Of a DNA stretch of 64,000 nt, positions 31,511 through 42,047 are shown piece after piece. The notes below the pieces were generated by a model that made no database searches, was not told the origin of the DNA, and saw nothing but the letters and a program-made list of their open reading frames with translations. The translations under genes were made by a program, and so were the position numbers. The DNA comes from Cladophialophora immunda (Eukaryota > Ascomycota > Eurotiomycetes > Chaetothyriales > Herpotrichiellaceae): the NCBI RefSeq assembly GCF_000835495.1, contig NW_015622544.1:1755704-1819703 (forward strand), written 5' to 3'. How positions within the stretch are numbered: position 1 is the stretch's first letter; each line of letters starts with the position of its first letter.

Positions 31511-34136
31511 TCATGCTGATGATCCATTGTCCTGTCCCGGTCCCGTCAAACTATTACTCGTATTTCCACATGCAGTCGTTCCCGTCCCCGTTCCGCCAGC
31601 ACTCGAGTTGTTGATATTCTCAACATCATACAGCGACGTGACCTGCGATGGAGGAGGCTTCTTAGGCAAATGCGCAGGCGCGCCATATTTCTGTTGGAGA
31701 GAGTCTTCTTTGACTGGAGGTGGCTTGGGCGACGAGACATTACTGGCGAGTCCCTTTTCGAATGCCCGTGCAGGTGGTGGCGTACCAGAAGCATCTGAGC
31801 TAAACGATTTTGTGGGAGGAATGCTATTTGCTCGAGTCTGGCTAGACGAGGATGAAGAAGGTTTCTTCCGTCCGCTGTTATTGCTGTTATTGTGGCCACT
31901 ACGACCGCCATTGCGGCTTGTGGAATTGCTTGGAACGAAGGACCGGGTCTGTGGGTTAAAGAGCGATCTGGAGTAGCCGCTCGGATTGGGATATTGAGCA
32001 TTGTATGGCTGATTGCCGTTGCCACCATAGTTCTGAGCATGAAGTTGTCCATAGCCGTAGTTTGTTGCGTTGTTGACAGTCGCATTAGCCTGGTAGCCCG
32101 ACCAGCCGTTCATGTTCGAGCCTGGTGGGCCTTGGGGTTGCGGATAGGCAGCCTGGAATTGATTGTTCATCCAGTTCTGGGGCTGTTGCATCCCCGGATG
32201 TGATGTTGGCATGAACTGATTGTTCATCTGAGGTATCATGGGAGAAATGCTCTGCTGATACGTAGTTGGGGAGGCAGAGTAATTGAAGTACCCGTTCGAG
32301 GAGGGGGTTTGCATCGACGACCACGATTCCGCAGGACTGAAAGTCTGGCTGCTATTGTTTCCGTAGCCCATGGGAGCGCTGTTGTAAGACATGGAAGACT
32401 CGAAATTAGGATATGCTTGAGTGGGTGTCGAACTGTAATTAATGTTTCCACCAAATCCGCCATTAGGAGCTTGGTACTGCCCGTGATATGCCTGTTCCGA
32501 GTAATGCGGCTGGTACTGAGGATGCATTTGTGACGTATGCATTGGTGCGTAGCTGGGAATGAATGCTGAACGCGCTTCGAAACTATCGTCCTTTGGCGTT
32601 TTGTGCTTGCGTGCCTTTCTCTTGCCACTAGATGAGCTCGACCGCGACATGCTTGCCGAATTCTCCCCCGTCGAAGCACTCTCACTCGTCACCGACTCCT
32701 GAAAGTCGCCAAAGATTCGATCTCGAGCAGCTTTGTACTGAGCTTCTCGCTCTTCTCTTGTGAGTTTGGACTTGTCTTTGTTTGGCGTCCCCTCCACTGG
32801 AGACATGATGCCCTCCTCGCTATTCGTTTCCAAGCCTGCTTCCGAAGTCGCTTTGGATGGAGCAGACGAACTCGCAGGTGTGCTGGCACCGGCCGAGCCC
32901 TGCCTTGGACCCAAACCGACCCTGCGCATGATCTTAAAACCCGCAGCAGAAGGAGGTTGAGATGGCCCAGCAGGGATGGACTGGGCTAAGACATGCAATG
33001 GGGTGGGCCTACAAAAGAAATCAGATAATGCACTTTGGACGTAAATAGGCGGTGCACTCACATTGAGACATCAGGTGTCCGAAAAATGCGGATCGATGTA
33101 CCGTCCTCATTGATGTGATGGGCGAGCGAGTAATAGTCTGCGAGTTTATGTGCAAGAAGCCTGGCGAAGGAGTTCTGTGGCGGTAGGTCGAGAAAATCGG
33201 TTCTGTGACGTGGTTAGCGGATTACGTCGATAATGACAGCACTCAGACATACCCGGGCATTGTAATAAAGGCCAGAAACTTCTCTTCCAGTTGAAGGAGA
33301 GGCAGGCGATCTTTTGGGGTGGCTAATGCATCCAATAGCTTCTCATCGGGCGCGAGTGGAAGTGATGAAGCTCGTTCATGCATCTCGCGTGGCTGCTCTA
33401 TCGACCCTTCGGAGTGGGGCTGGCAGTTCGTGGTCTCTGCTTGAATGATGGGAAGGGGAAGATCTCCAAATCGCGGAGGGTTCGTTAAAGTCAAGGTGTG
33501 GTATCGGCGAGCCGCAATAGTAACTCCAGAATTGTTTGGGCGCGATGTACCACGAGCGTTTGACGCTGATAAGTCTTCTCTGTGTGGCGCATTTGAGGTC
33601 TCTTCGTCCTCTGCGGCTCTGACGCTGGCACTGTCATCCGGACGAATGCTCTCCTTCTCGTCCATCGCGAAGGTTGTGACGGAAGCCATGCTTTTGGTAT
33701 CAAAACTCTGGTGTTTGGTAGAAGAATTAGAGAGATGAGATTGATCATCTTCGAGGGATTCTCCGCTTTCTGCACTCTGGGGACCACCTGATACAAGGCT
33801 CGCATCCTCAACCAGAGAAAGGCCCTCGATTGCAGTTGCCAAATAGTCTGGCTGGGTGCGCTCTTCCAGAGACTTCGGCTGTGGATCGCTAGGCCTTCTC
33901 GGCGATGCCGGAGACCTGAGAAGGTTGGTCTGTATGGCCTTTGCATTAATGTTCTCAGCAGGACGAGCTTTCTTTTCGTCAGAAGCATTTGGGTTTGGCG
34001 TGGGGAGAGCAGGGGCACGCATTGCAGCGACCTTAAAAGGCGTCAGCATGGCCAAAGCAGAGAGAGACGTGCAGATCAAACATACCTTCGCGAACGATAA
34101 CTTCCCCGGAGGCGGCCCGACCTGAGAAGACGCCAT
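31511..34136 (-). CDS. R3H and SUZ domain RNA-binding protein
   Basis: Exons 34136-34086, 34031-33253, 33202-33062 and 33008-31511 encode 822 residues; the introns are 54, 50 and 53 nt. Intron 1 (AAG|GTATGT, GCTGACG, TTAAG) is a stopless multiple of three. Exon 3 carries an R3H domain, about residues 277-323: NSFARLLAHKLADYYSLAHH, ending GTSIRIFRTPDVSM, with the R-x3-H spacing that binds single-stranded nucleic acid. A SUZ-like motif follows near 405-426 (LTREEREAQYKAARDRIFGD). The rest is low-complexity: a long Gln/Asn/Tyr/Pro-rich, prion-like C-terminal part (YPQPQGPPGSNMNGWSGY and similar). The layout resembles animal R3HDM1/ARPP21 and fungal relatives implicated in mRNA binding; a specific role here is inference. 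Splitting this gene at its introns would yield two unrelated-looking proteins. Confidence 0.85.
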
Positions 34137-35384
34137 GATGCCCAAGGAGATTCGTCACGTCGTATCCAACAGCGTCAAGCCAGGCTATCAAGCTGAGGAT
34201 TGGTATTGAAAATGAATGTGAATTGTACGAGCCAAAGTCGACGCTTCAATTCTTCCTTCCGCTGTCTCACACAACGTCTTGCTCATCGAACGAGCCAACA
34301 TAGCACAACCCAAAAGGCTCCATGGATTCGACAAGACGGTCTTTGGGTTGTCAACGTGCGTAGCAATAGACTGGATGCCTTTGAGCGCAATGAGGCGTAG
34401 GCAGGGTAGATCTGGCAGGCTTTGGTGGAATGCTAAGCAGGGGAACTCCGGAACCGAGGCCAGAGATCGAAGTGGCAGGACCTGGTAGGATGTGAAAAGG
34501 TCGCTAAGGTTGAAAAAGACGAGGCGCAGGTGTTGTGAACCCTCTCGCCCACCTTGGAGGGATTACGGGGGGTTTTTTTGGGCGACGATGTCGCGCTCAC
34601 AAAGTGGAGGAATATCAGACCCTTGACAGGAACAGCAGCGTCGGGGAGGAAGTCGGATCAGTCCATTGTGCGTATGAACAATGGAGATCGACAAGCTTGA
34701 GAAGGTGGACAGCGACGACTGAAGTCAAGGCTGGGAAAAGCGTGACTTGTGGCAGTCTTGAGGCATCGAAAACCGCAAGCAGGCCATGAGAGAGAATGCC
34801 AAGGCATCCCCATGTCACCGTGGGCGGATCAAAGTTATTGCGACGCCGCTGTACTGGCACGACTGGCACAGTGGCACGCCTCTCGCCAACAGGGAACCAC
34901 GGGGCATCTCCATCAGTGAGCCAGGGAGGAGAAAAAAAAAAGGTAGAACAAACCAACAATAGGCCAACCAGCATCATCGCCGGATTGGAAACAGCCGAGT
35001 CGGGCTTCCTTCGCCTTCTACTTCCCGGGCCCTTGTTGCGTCTCTCAAAAGTGGTGTCTATCTGCCTGCCTGCCGAGTGGCTTGGAGGACGGCACCTTCT
35101 TGCTTCGATTCTTGGGATGCTACCTTTCACATCCGCCCCAGCCAGGATACCAGCATTCTGTCCGGGTTCATAAGTGGGAGATTCGGCATCGACACAAGGC
35201 ATCAGCATTTTCACTCTCATCGTCGTTATCCCCCATATATGTCGGAGCCGCTCTGTGCCCCGTTATATAAATTCTGACAAAGCAGGCATCTCACTCTGCG
35301 TCGCCAAACTTGCGCCTTCACTATTTCCATTGAGACTTGTCGGCGTCCTTTTCTGCCTGGCCATTTACAAGGGAGACCTTTCCG
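34137..35384. other. Divergent intergenic region
   Basis: About 1.25 kb between the R3H/SUZ gene (-) and the zinc-knuckle gene (+). A 201-codon minus-strand frame at 34615-35220 has no domain and irregular composition and is not accepted as a gene. Confidence 0.55.
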
Positions 35385-36355
35385 ATGAATCGGTATCGCA
35401 CACTCCCGGGCCTTGGGCCACAAAAGGCCACCGCCAGTACTGTGTGCCAGAAATGCTTGAAGAAAGATATGTTTGCCTCTCGTCTGCGGTCTGACCACCA
35501 CTCGTACTGACAGGCTGTTCACGTCACTACAGTTACGAATGCAAATCAAGCGTACAGGAGCGGCCGTATACCTCCAGGCCATCAAGGACCCAACAACTAC
35601 TCAACCCCAAACTTGCGCCAAAGCTAACGAGCGACACTCCGAACAATTTATTGAATAGGTGACTAGGCTTGCCCGGATTCTCGGATACAGCATCTTTCTG
35701 ACGGTTACCTAGCAAGGGTGTGGCTGACCAACAACTGGCCGAAACTCAGGCCAGACGAGAAAACCTGGTCGTGGAGTCAGAAGATCGGGGTCGATCGCTA
35801 ACCCCAGACTCCTCCGATTCTGTTTCGACAATATCAACAAACAGGTCGCGGTCTCGATCACGGACTCATTCACGAGAGCGCGGTGACAACTACCTCACCG
35901 CCAGTGGTGCACGCCGGAACCGCTCGAGGACACCAACCACTGAAGTTCCCCGGAAAAGGAAGCACCGGTCCATTTCCAGTTCCTACTCTAGATCGCCGAG
36001 GTCCCCAAGGCGAGAAGGTGGCTCACACCGCAAAAGCCGACGTCACCGCACCATCAGCCCCATTGACCGAGGCCGGCCTAGTTCCATGCGTCGAGGCAGC
36101 CATCGCAGCCGGACTAGCACTCCAAGCATGGACAAAAGCCAGATAACCAAGCAGAGAAGATCCCTCGAAAATGAAGACTACGCCGCTGCTTCATCCCGGC
36201 GATACGCGCGGGACCACGACGACGACGACAATGATGACGACGGATTGCCTCAGCGAGAATTCAGGTTTGGCGGCGAGAAGCGAAGCAATATGAGGGACCG
36301 GAGCTTGAGCCCGTACAGCAAAAGGCTGGCTCTAACGCAGGCGATGAATATGTGA
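35385..36355 (+). CDS. ZCCHC10-type zinc-knuckle SR-like protein with a predicted AT-AC intron
   Basis: Exons 35385-35466, 35523-35658 and 35713-36355 give 286 residues. The first intron is placed as 56 nt with AT...AC ends (AAAG|ATATGTTTG ... TACTGACAGG ... TTCAC|GTCAC). This is the only junction that yields an intact knuckle CQKCLKKGHYSYEC (Cys21, Cys24, His29, Cys34), followed by the family block RPSRTQQLLNPKLAP. A GT-AG alternative (35471-35532) also keeps frame but deletes the histidine. Intron 2 (54 nt, AATAG|GTGACT...CCTAG) is ordinary. The rest is an Arg/Ser-rich domain (RSRSRSRTHSRERG, SRSPRSPRRE), an Asp run and a conserved end DRSLSPYSKRLALTQAMNM. Human ZCCHC10 has the same knuckle plus Ser-rich tail; an RNA-related nuclear role is inference. 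Confidence 0.8.
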
Positions 36356-37043
36356 TAGGTCAACTGAATCGCAACTTCAGGATATTGGTTGGATGCTCCA
36401 GTTCTAAACGGAGGAACCTTAATTTGGTGAAGTATTGTTGATTGTGGTTTGCAAGGCGCTGGTGGCTGCATTGACACATGAATTGGCTGATGTCCCTTTA
36501 TCATACCCCTACGAGCAATGCACGTTTGTCGTCATGGAGTACTTGTTTGTATCGTGGTACCGTTGGTTTACCGGACACTGGGATGTCATTGCTCACTATT
36601 GTGTATTCATTTCCTAGCTCATTCGCCAATAGTTCTCGCTATGGCTCTTGATGCTACTTGCCACAGGCCCTTCTGCTTAGCGAGACTTTCCACCGTACCT
36701 CCTTGTGTCTCACATTTCTGCGGTAGCATACCCTCGCCAAAAGCGCGGTCTGCTGCAACAACGATTGAAGTTTTCCGACCGAGCGCGGCGGATTCCTGCA
36801 GCTTTTAGGTCTGAGCAGCGGTCGTCATGTCGTGTGGGGCGCCGCGCTCAGTCTTGAAATTCGGATATTTGAGAAGGTCGTGGAAATTGTGATCCATATC
36901 TCTTGCGCGAGGCGCTGTCATCGACCTTATTCAGATGTATATCCAACCTGCGGGTTTAACAGGCACCGGGTGGCGCATCCTCATCGACTTGACTTTTTGG
37001 CCATCGCCTTGGTGCAATTATCGCTAGGTCGCTCCGTCGTCGA
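36356..37043. other. Convergent intergenic region
   Basis: About 690 bp between the zinc-knuckle gene (+) and cwf18 (-). No gene recognised. Confidence 0.55.
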
Positions 37044-37691
37044 TCAGGGAATGCCATCTTCTTCGTTCTCGAGAGCAGCCTCTCGCTCCTCCTCCTGTTC
37101 TCGTAAATGTATACTCTCCACTAGCGTGTTGCCTTCGATGCCGACCTCCTCTCCTTCCTCGCCCTTCTCTGTCGCAGGTTGCTTTTGAACGGAATTTTTC
37201 TCTAGAGCTTGTTTCTTCGCATTCTCAATGCGTTCTCTCACCAGACGGGCAATGGCGTTTTGTGTCCGGACGTCCAAAATCTTCATCTTCTCCGTCAAGT
37301 CTCTTTTCAGGTCCCAATTTGGCTTTCTCGGCTGCAGTTTGAACAAGTCAATACCCTTCTCTGCTTCCAGCTCATCTTTGGCGGCTTGCTCTGCAGTGGA
37401 TGCTAGGATGCGATCAGCCTGCTCTTCAACAGTCTCGACGTCGTCACCAACGGGCGCGTTTTCGAATCCAAGTTTGGCATTCTTCGTTGTTAGATCGTAA
37501 TTTCGGCCTGAGAGATACTGATCAGTCGTGGATTGAGGCGGCGTTTCCGTCTCTCCTGTTTCGGTGTCCGCTTGTAGACTTGAAACTGTGGAATGGGAGC
37601 CAGGCTGCTTGCGCTTCAGAGATGCGAGTTTCGCCAGGCGAGCTTTTCTGTCGACGGCAGCAGCATCTAGGCTGCTATGTGTGGCTGACAT
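37044..37691 (-). CDS. cwf18: Pre-mRNA splicing factor Cwf18 (CCDC12 family)
   Basis: A single exon of 215 residues. The family core is complete: AAAVDRKARLAKLASLKRKQ at the start, LSGRNYDLTTKNAKLGFENA, then TVEEQADRIL, and the diagnostic DLFKLQPRKPNWDLKRDLTE followed by KMKILDVRTQNAIARLVRER. Cwf18/CCDC12 belongs to the NineTeen-associated (Cdc5/Prp19) part of active spliceosomes. The C-terminal 50 residues are acidic and charged and vary between species. It is transcribed away from the PPR gene, with 302 bp between the two start codons, so the promoters overlap. Confidence 0.92.
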   Translation of the reverse strand: MSATHSSLDAAAVDRKARLAKLASLKRKQPGSHSTVSSLQADTETGETETPPQSTTDQYLSGRNYDLTTKNAKLGFENAPVGDDVETVEEQADRILASTAEQAAKDELEAEKGIDLFKLQPRKPNWDLKRDLTEKMKILDVRTQNAIARLVRERIENAKKQALEKNSVQKQPATEKGEEGEEVGIEGNTLVESIHLREQEEEREAALENEEDGIP

Positions 37692-37993
37692 CGCGAAGAT
37701 TGTCCTCTCTATCTTACAGATAGTTTCTCGAGAGTAGTGACATCCCGCTGCCGACCTATACCATGAAGGCGGGCTTGGAGGGAAAAGCTGGCGACAACGA
37801 AACGATCCCTGTAGGTTTGGGTCTGTTCACTCGGGAAAATTCCCTTTCCCGGCTGCGCCCGCAAAGAAGTTCAATCACTCGGTTTTGATATGCCTGCATT
37901 TCTCTACCACATATTTCCTCCACGTCTACCATCCATCTGTTACTCCTGATCCACCTGTCGGCAGGCAATAGAGCCAGATGCCCTGGAACCTGA
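37692..37993. promoter_or_regulatory. Compact divergent promoter, cwf18 / PPR protein
   Basis: Only 302 bp separate the two start codons, so both core promoters and both leaders must lie here. I see no clear TATA box; the call rests on spacing alone. Confidence 0.6.
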
Positions 37994-40435
37994 ATGTTCC
38001 ATAAGTCAACCAGCACTCTTAGAGGATGCTTCAGCAATAGTCCAGCAACCTACCACAGATGCCGATCCCGATTCAAACGCCCTTCTCTCGACTTCGTCGG
38101 GCATGGCCTTTCGGGATGGGAATCGCTCCACCAAGCCTCCGTCCTCGCTAAGACCTCTACAGAGCTGCCAGAAGGGTCCCACGCTTCGTCCGACGAAAGT
38201 TCTGCAAGATTCGGCGGACCAGACAGTCCGCTCCAAGAATCCCCAGAATCCATACCCTTCTCAAACAAGATCCCTCTTCCGCCTGCGGAGTCTAGAGTGC
38301 AGTCAGTCTGTCCTCGCTCGCGTAAAGATGGTCATTATTCTCGAGACACGTCAAAGCTCCAAGATGTCAAATCGCTCTCGGACCGGATATTTGGTGTCGA
38401 GAAGGGTCGGCCTGGCGTGTCGAATCATCTAGTTTCTCGCAGGCTTCATGGGCCTTCACCCGTTCCTATGCTTAAACCCGATGAGTTAGGCACTCTATGG
38501 TCCTACCCACCAGCCTCGAAATCCGTTGTTCTAGAGTCGGAGGCCCTTGAAACTGATATCATCGAGTCCAGTGTTCCCGAGTTCGAAGGCTTTAGGACTC
38601 GTGATGACTCTGGATCTCAGAAAGATCGACGATACCTGTCTGGAGACGACCGATTCAGCAGAATGTGGATAAAGCCGTACAAGAAGTTGGTGTTCCCACA
38701 AGACGGCGATTACGCGAAGGCGCGTCAAGAGTTAGAGGTGCATAAACAAGCTGCAACGGCTTTTGTGGGCGATCGCAGTCTAGAGGAGCTTCATGAAGCA
38801 TGGCTCAAGATGCCCTTTCGCAGCAAGACGCGACGTGTCGCACATATCTTGCTTGGATGCCTTGCTGACAGTGCTCGGAGGACCCTCCTCATGCTATCTG
38901 TTCTCGCGGTGGTCCCTCGTGAGTGGAGAACTCGATGCGATTGTCTTTGCTATTTGGACATGGTCTACCGGGATGAGATCGCTGCGGACCAGTATCTTCG
39001 AGACTTGTTCGCAAAGCAAATAGCCCTGGTCTCTCGCATCTGGACCTGGCCCGAGGAGACGATGCCGTTCCACTTTCTCGTTCTCCTCTTGCGGCATAAT
39101 GACGCGGAGCATTGCGAAAACATCATTGACACCCTCTTCCAGAACTCTGCACCCGTGCCGCCGCGACTGATTCTAGTTATGGTGGACCATTTTACGAAGC
39201 TTGGCGATGCGGAGCGAGCAATAGAACTCCTCTCATGCATCCCTCCAGAGCAGAGGGAAGAACACAAGATGCGGATTCTCGACCGCTGCGCCAAGCTTAT
39301 CACAATTGACACAGTCGAAGAATCTGGCACTGTGGGTAACTTCAGAGCACTTCCTAAGTTGATCGAACTTGGCATGCCAATGGATGCAAAGGCGCATAAC
39401 CTTATTATTGAGCGAGCAATTTCCTTGGAAGTGCCGGATGTTGCATGGGAAGTCTTCCGTTTCATGGAAGCAAAGGGTATCCATGTCGACGAACGGAGTC
39501 ATCTTTTCTTGCTCAAAGATAGCTTTGAGCGACAGAATCGGGAAAAGCTGGATGAAATCATGTCTGCTATCCACCAACGCGAAGATCTATACAAGTATCC
39601 TTACTTGGTAACATACATGATGCATATCGTCAGGGTTGTTTGCACAATCGACCGCAAACTGCCCGCTGGAATATCGGTGTCACATCTTCTGGCGATCTAC
39701 GACAGAGCCTATGACAGAGCCCCGCTTATCAAGCTTGGTATTGTGAATCCTTTACCTGTCGATGAATCTCTTCCCAAAAGGCTTAATGAACCTCCACCGG
39801 CGGTCCTCGGTTTTACAATCTGGGCCTATGTTCTCTGCCAACGAGACGAGCGACTTGTCTCAGCATTGTGGTATTGGATAATCCACATGATCAAACAGCA
39901 GGACCCGAGCATTGTCGAGTGCGCTAAACATGACATCATGTACAATGGCTTCATCCACTTCTACGCGCGCAGCCGTTTTTTCCTGAGGAAAGCTGTGGAC
40001 GTGGTTGAAGCCATGATTGAGCGGAATCTGTGTGCTCCCAGCGAGCGAACGTGGAGCGAAGTGCTTTGTGGCTTCCTGCAACACGGTGAAGAAGAAGCTG
40101 CGGAGAAAATCTGGAGGATGATGCTGGCACGAGATGTCCAGCCGACCGAGAAGGGGTATGCGTTTCTCTTGGGGAAGTACGATGAAAGCCAGCTTGCCAA
40201 GCTGGTCAGGTATGTCTTGGACGAACGGAGAATTCCTGATGGGCTCGACGAGACCCTCAAGTGGCAAGATGATACGAATGCAGCTACCAAAGCTGTAGAA
40301 ATAGAAGCTCTCGACTCTCAACGATCGCTCGCTGGTCGAGAGCAAGATGCTGAGGGAGACGGCATTTTTGAGAGCTATGGATTCAAAGATGCCATGGGAG
40401 ACCCCGCTCTTGAGGGCGCGAACATGTACCAATAG
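37994..40435 (+). CDS. Mitochondrial pentatricopeptide-repeat (PPR) protein
   Basis: A single exon of 813 residues. The N-terminus is basic with no acidic residues for about 30 positions (MFHKSTSTLRGCFSNSPATY), as expected for a mitochondrial presequence. The first 220 residues are low-complexity; from WIKPYKKLVFPQDGDYAKAR onward the protein is all-helical, with degenerate 35-residue repeats such as APVPPRLILVMVDHFTKLGD, LGMPMDAKAHNLIIERAISL and MLARDVQPTEKGYAFLLGKY. These fit the PPR pattern of paired helices used by organellar RNA-binding proteins. Fungal mitochondrial PPR proteins of this length typically act in mitochondrial mRNA maturation or translation; the target is unknown. A relation to Cbp1- or Aep-type yeast factors cannot be tested here. 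Confidence 0.75.
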   Translation: MFHKSTSTLRGCFSNSPATYHRCRSRFKRPSLDFVGHGLSGWESLHQASVLAKTSTELPEGSHASSDESSARFGGPDSPLQESPESIPFSNKIPLPPAESRVQSVCPRSRKDGHYSRDTSKLQDVKSLSDRIFGVEKGRPGVSNHLVSRRLHGPSPVPMLKPDELGTLWSYPPASKSVVLESEALETDIIESSVPEFEGFRTRDDSGSQKDRRYLSGDDRFSRMWIKPYKKLVFPQDGDYAKARQELEVHKQAATAFVGDRSLEELHEAWLKMPFRSKTRRVAHILLGCLADSARRTLLMLSVLAVVPREWRTRCDCLCYLDMVYRDEIAADQYLRDLFAKQIALVSRIWTWPEETMPFHFLVLLLRHNDAEHCENIIDTLFQNSAPVPPRLILVMVDHFTKLGDAERAIELLSCIPPEQREEHKMRILDRCAKLITIDTVEESGTVGNFRALPKLIELGMPMDAKAHNLIIERAISLEVPDVAWEVFRFMEAKGIHVDERSHLFLLKDSFERQNREKLDEIMSAIHQREDLYKYPYLVTYMMHIVRVVCTIDRKLPAGISVSHLLAIYDRAYDRAPLIKLGIVNPLPVDESLPKRLNEPPPAVLGFTIWAYVLCQRDERLVSALWYWIIHMIKQQDPSIVECAKHDIMYNGFIHFYARSRFFLRKAVDVVEAMIERNLCAPSERTWSEVLCGFLQHGEEEAAEKIWRMMLARDVQPTEKGYAFLLGKYDESQLAKLVRYVLDERRIPDGLDETLKWQDDTNAATKAVEIEALDSQRSLAGREQDAEGDGIFESYGFKDAMGDPALEGANMYQ

Positions 40436-42047
40436 TACTGTATACCGAGTACACCTGTTTATAATAGAAGTATCTGATGACCTGAGCTTCCTGCGTCATA
40501 TCCAGCTGTACAAGTACTGACTTCAGTCCCGGACGAGCGCATTTCGCACGGGTCTGATGACGGACGTATAACCGGTGTGCCTCTTCAAGACCGATTGCCG
40601 CAGCTGGAGTATCATGCTGTGGCGTTGCGAGGATTCGGCAAGGCTGTCGATGTAATAGCTCGTATAGAAACGGGGAAAAGCAACTTCCCGAGAGGGGGGC
40701 CGGGGGATTGCCAAGCGCGTGCCAGGAGAAGAGTGGTTGTTCCAGCCAATTATGAGCGGTCCCCCGTCTCTTGGTTCTTCTGCATTGTTCCTTCATTCCT
40801 TCAGCTCTATCGTTCGTCTTTCTTCGCTCATTGTGTCGTTGGTGAAACCGCCCTTGTTGCATTATCTTTTCTTTGTGAATGGTAGGAATAGCCGTGTCGA
40901 CCCTACTAGTCTTAGTCTCTGCAGGAACAACTCGACCTGCCGCCACTTTCCTATGTCAACCGAGCCTCCATTTCTTTGCGTTTTGCCCCATCACCACTCC
41001 TAACCGTTCTGGCGACATAGATCGGTGTGTGAGAACGACAATCTTCCTGACGACGAAGCCAACTCCTTCTCAACGATTTTCGGTCACACAGTCCCTCCGG
41101 TGTTAAAAAACGATCTCTACCTGTGTATGGGCTTAATTGATGAAGAATGGGTCTGGAGCCTACGGCTACATGGTACACTCTGCATTCGAGGACCGCGCTT
41201 AATCAACTGTTGGTAAGCATAGTCTCCTGTGTTGCGATGCTTGTTCCAACCTTTTGCAATTTCCTACCCAATGATGAGTCAATGGTAAAAGGTCCGATTG
41301 GAAGAATGGCCGTTAGTGGTCGCTCGTTGATAGAGCGTGGCCTTTGTGCACCTACACAAGGACATGTCCATCAGGGAAACATGACTCAATGCGTACCCGC
41401 ATTCCCGCCAGCTCCTCAATCTTGACCGCACGAAGTCACGCAAGAACGAACTATTCTGAACAGTTGGACTGCTTTGTTGGAGACTTCGGGTATAGAAAAC
41501 CAACAGAATCGCGCCGCAAAAATGGGGTTCTTTTTCTCAAAGACCTGGTGAATACTTGAGCCAATGGCAGCTGCGCACACTTTTGACACGATCTATCGCC
41601 AAGATGTGGGATGATGTCGAGGGATGCTGGGAGCGCAGGCCGTCTGCCATCTGTGTGTTGTCAGTTCTCTTTCAGGAGACCGCGCAATAAGAGCTTTTCC
41701 GATCCCTACAGCAGGCAACCCTAGCGACACAAAGTGAAGACCAGAATAACTGAAAAGACCTGAGGCAGACTCGTGTTTGCTGTGCTTCCGCTTCAGACTC
41801 CATTGTTCTCACTTGCTAATGTGGTCCTTACAACCAGTTTTGATTTCACCGTGGCACCTGGAGTGGCCTCTAAGATGAGCATCGGTAATGGCAACAAGAG
41901 GCTCTCGAAGCAGCTTGAGGATGGAGAGCACGCAGGTATCCAAGGTGACCATAATTCGCAACTTGGCTTACCCTAAACTCACCTTCAATTTAGAATTCCT
42001 CTGCAGCCCAAAAGCAACGACACCAAACCGACCAACACTCTACGAGA
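40436..42047. other. Intergenic, about 1.6 kb
   Basis: Region between the PPR and PHD genes. A plausible intron end (CCTTCAATTTAG at about 41982-41993) opens a frame that continues into the PHD gene, so a 5' exon of that gene may lie here. No other gene recognised. Confidence 0.5.

Noticed and set aside
34615..35220. 201-codon minus-strand frame with a hydrophobic patch
   Set aside because: Unusual composition, no recognised family, lies in a divergent promoter region; probably chance.
41875..41935. Candidate first exon of the PHD gene (MSIGNGNKRLSKQLEDGEHA)
   Set aside because: Available donors leave phase 1 while the acceptor at 41993 needs phase 0, so it cannot be joined in frame.
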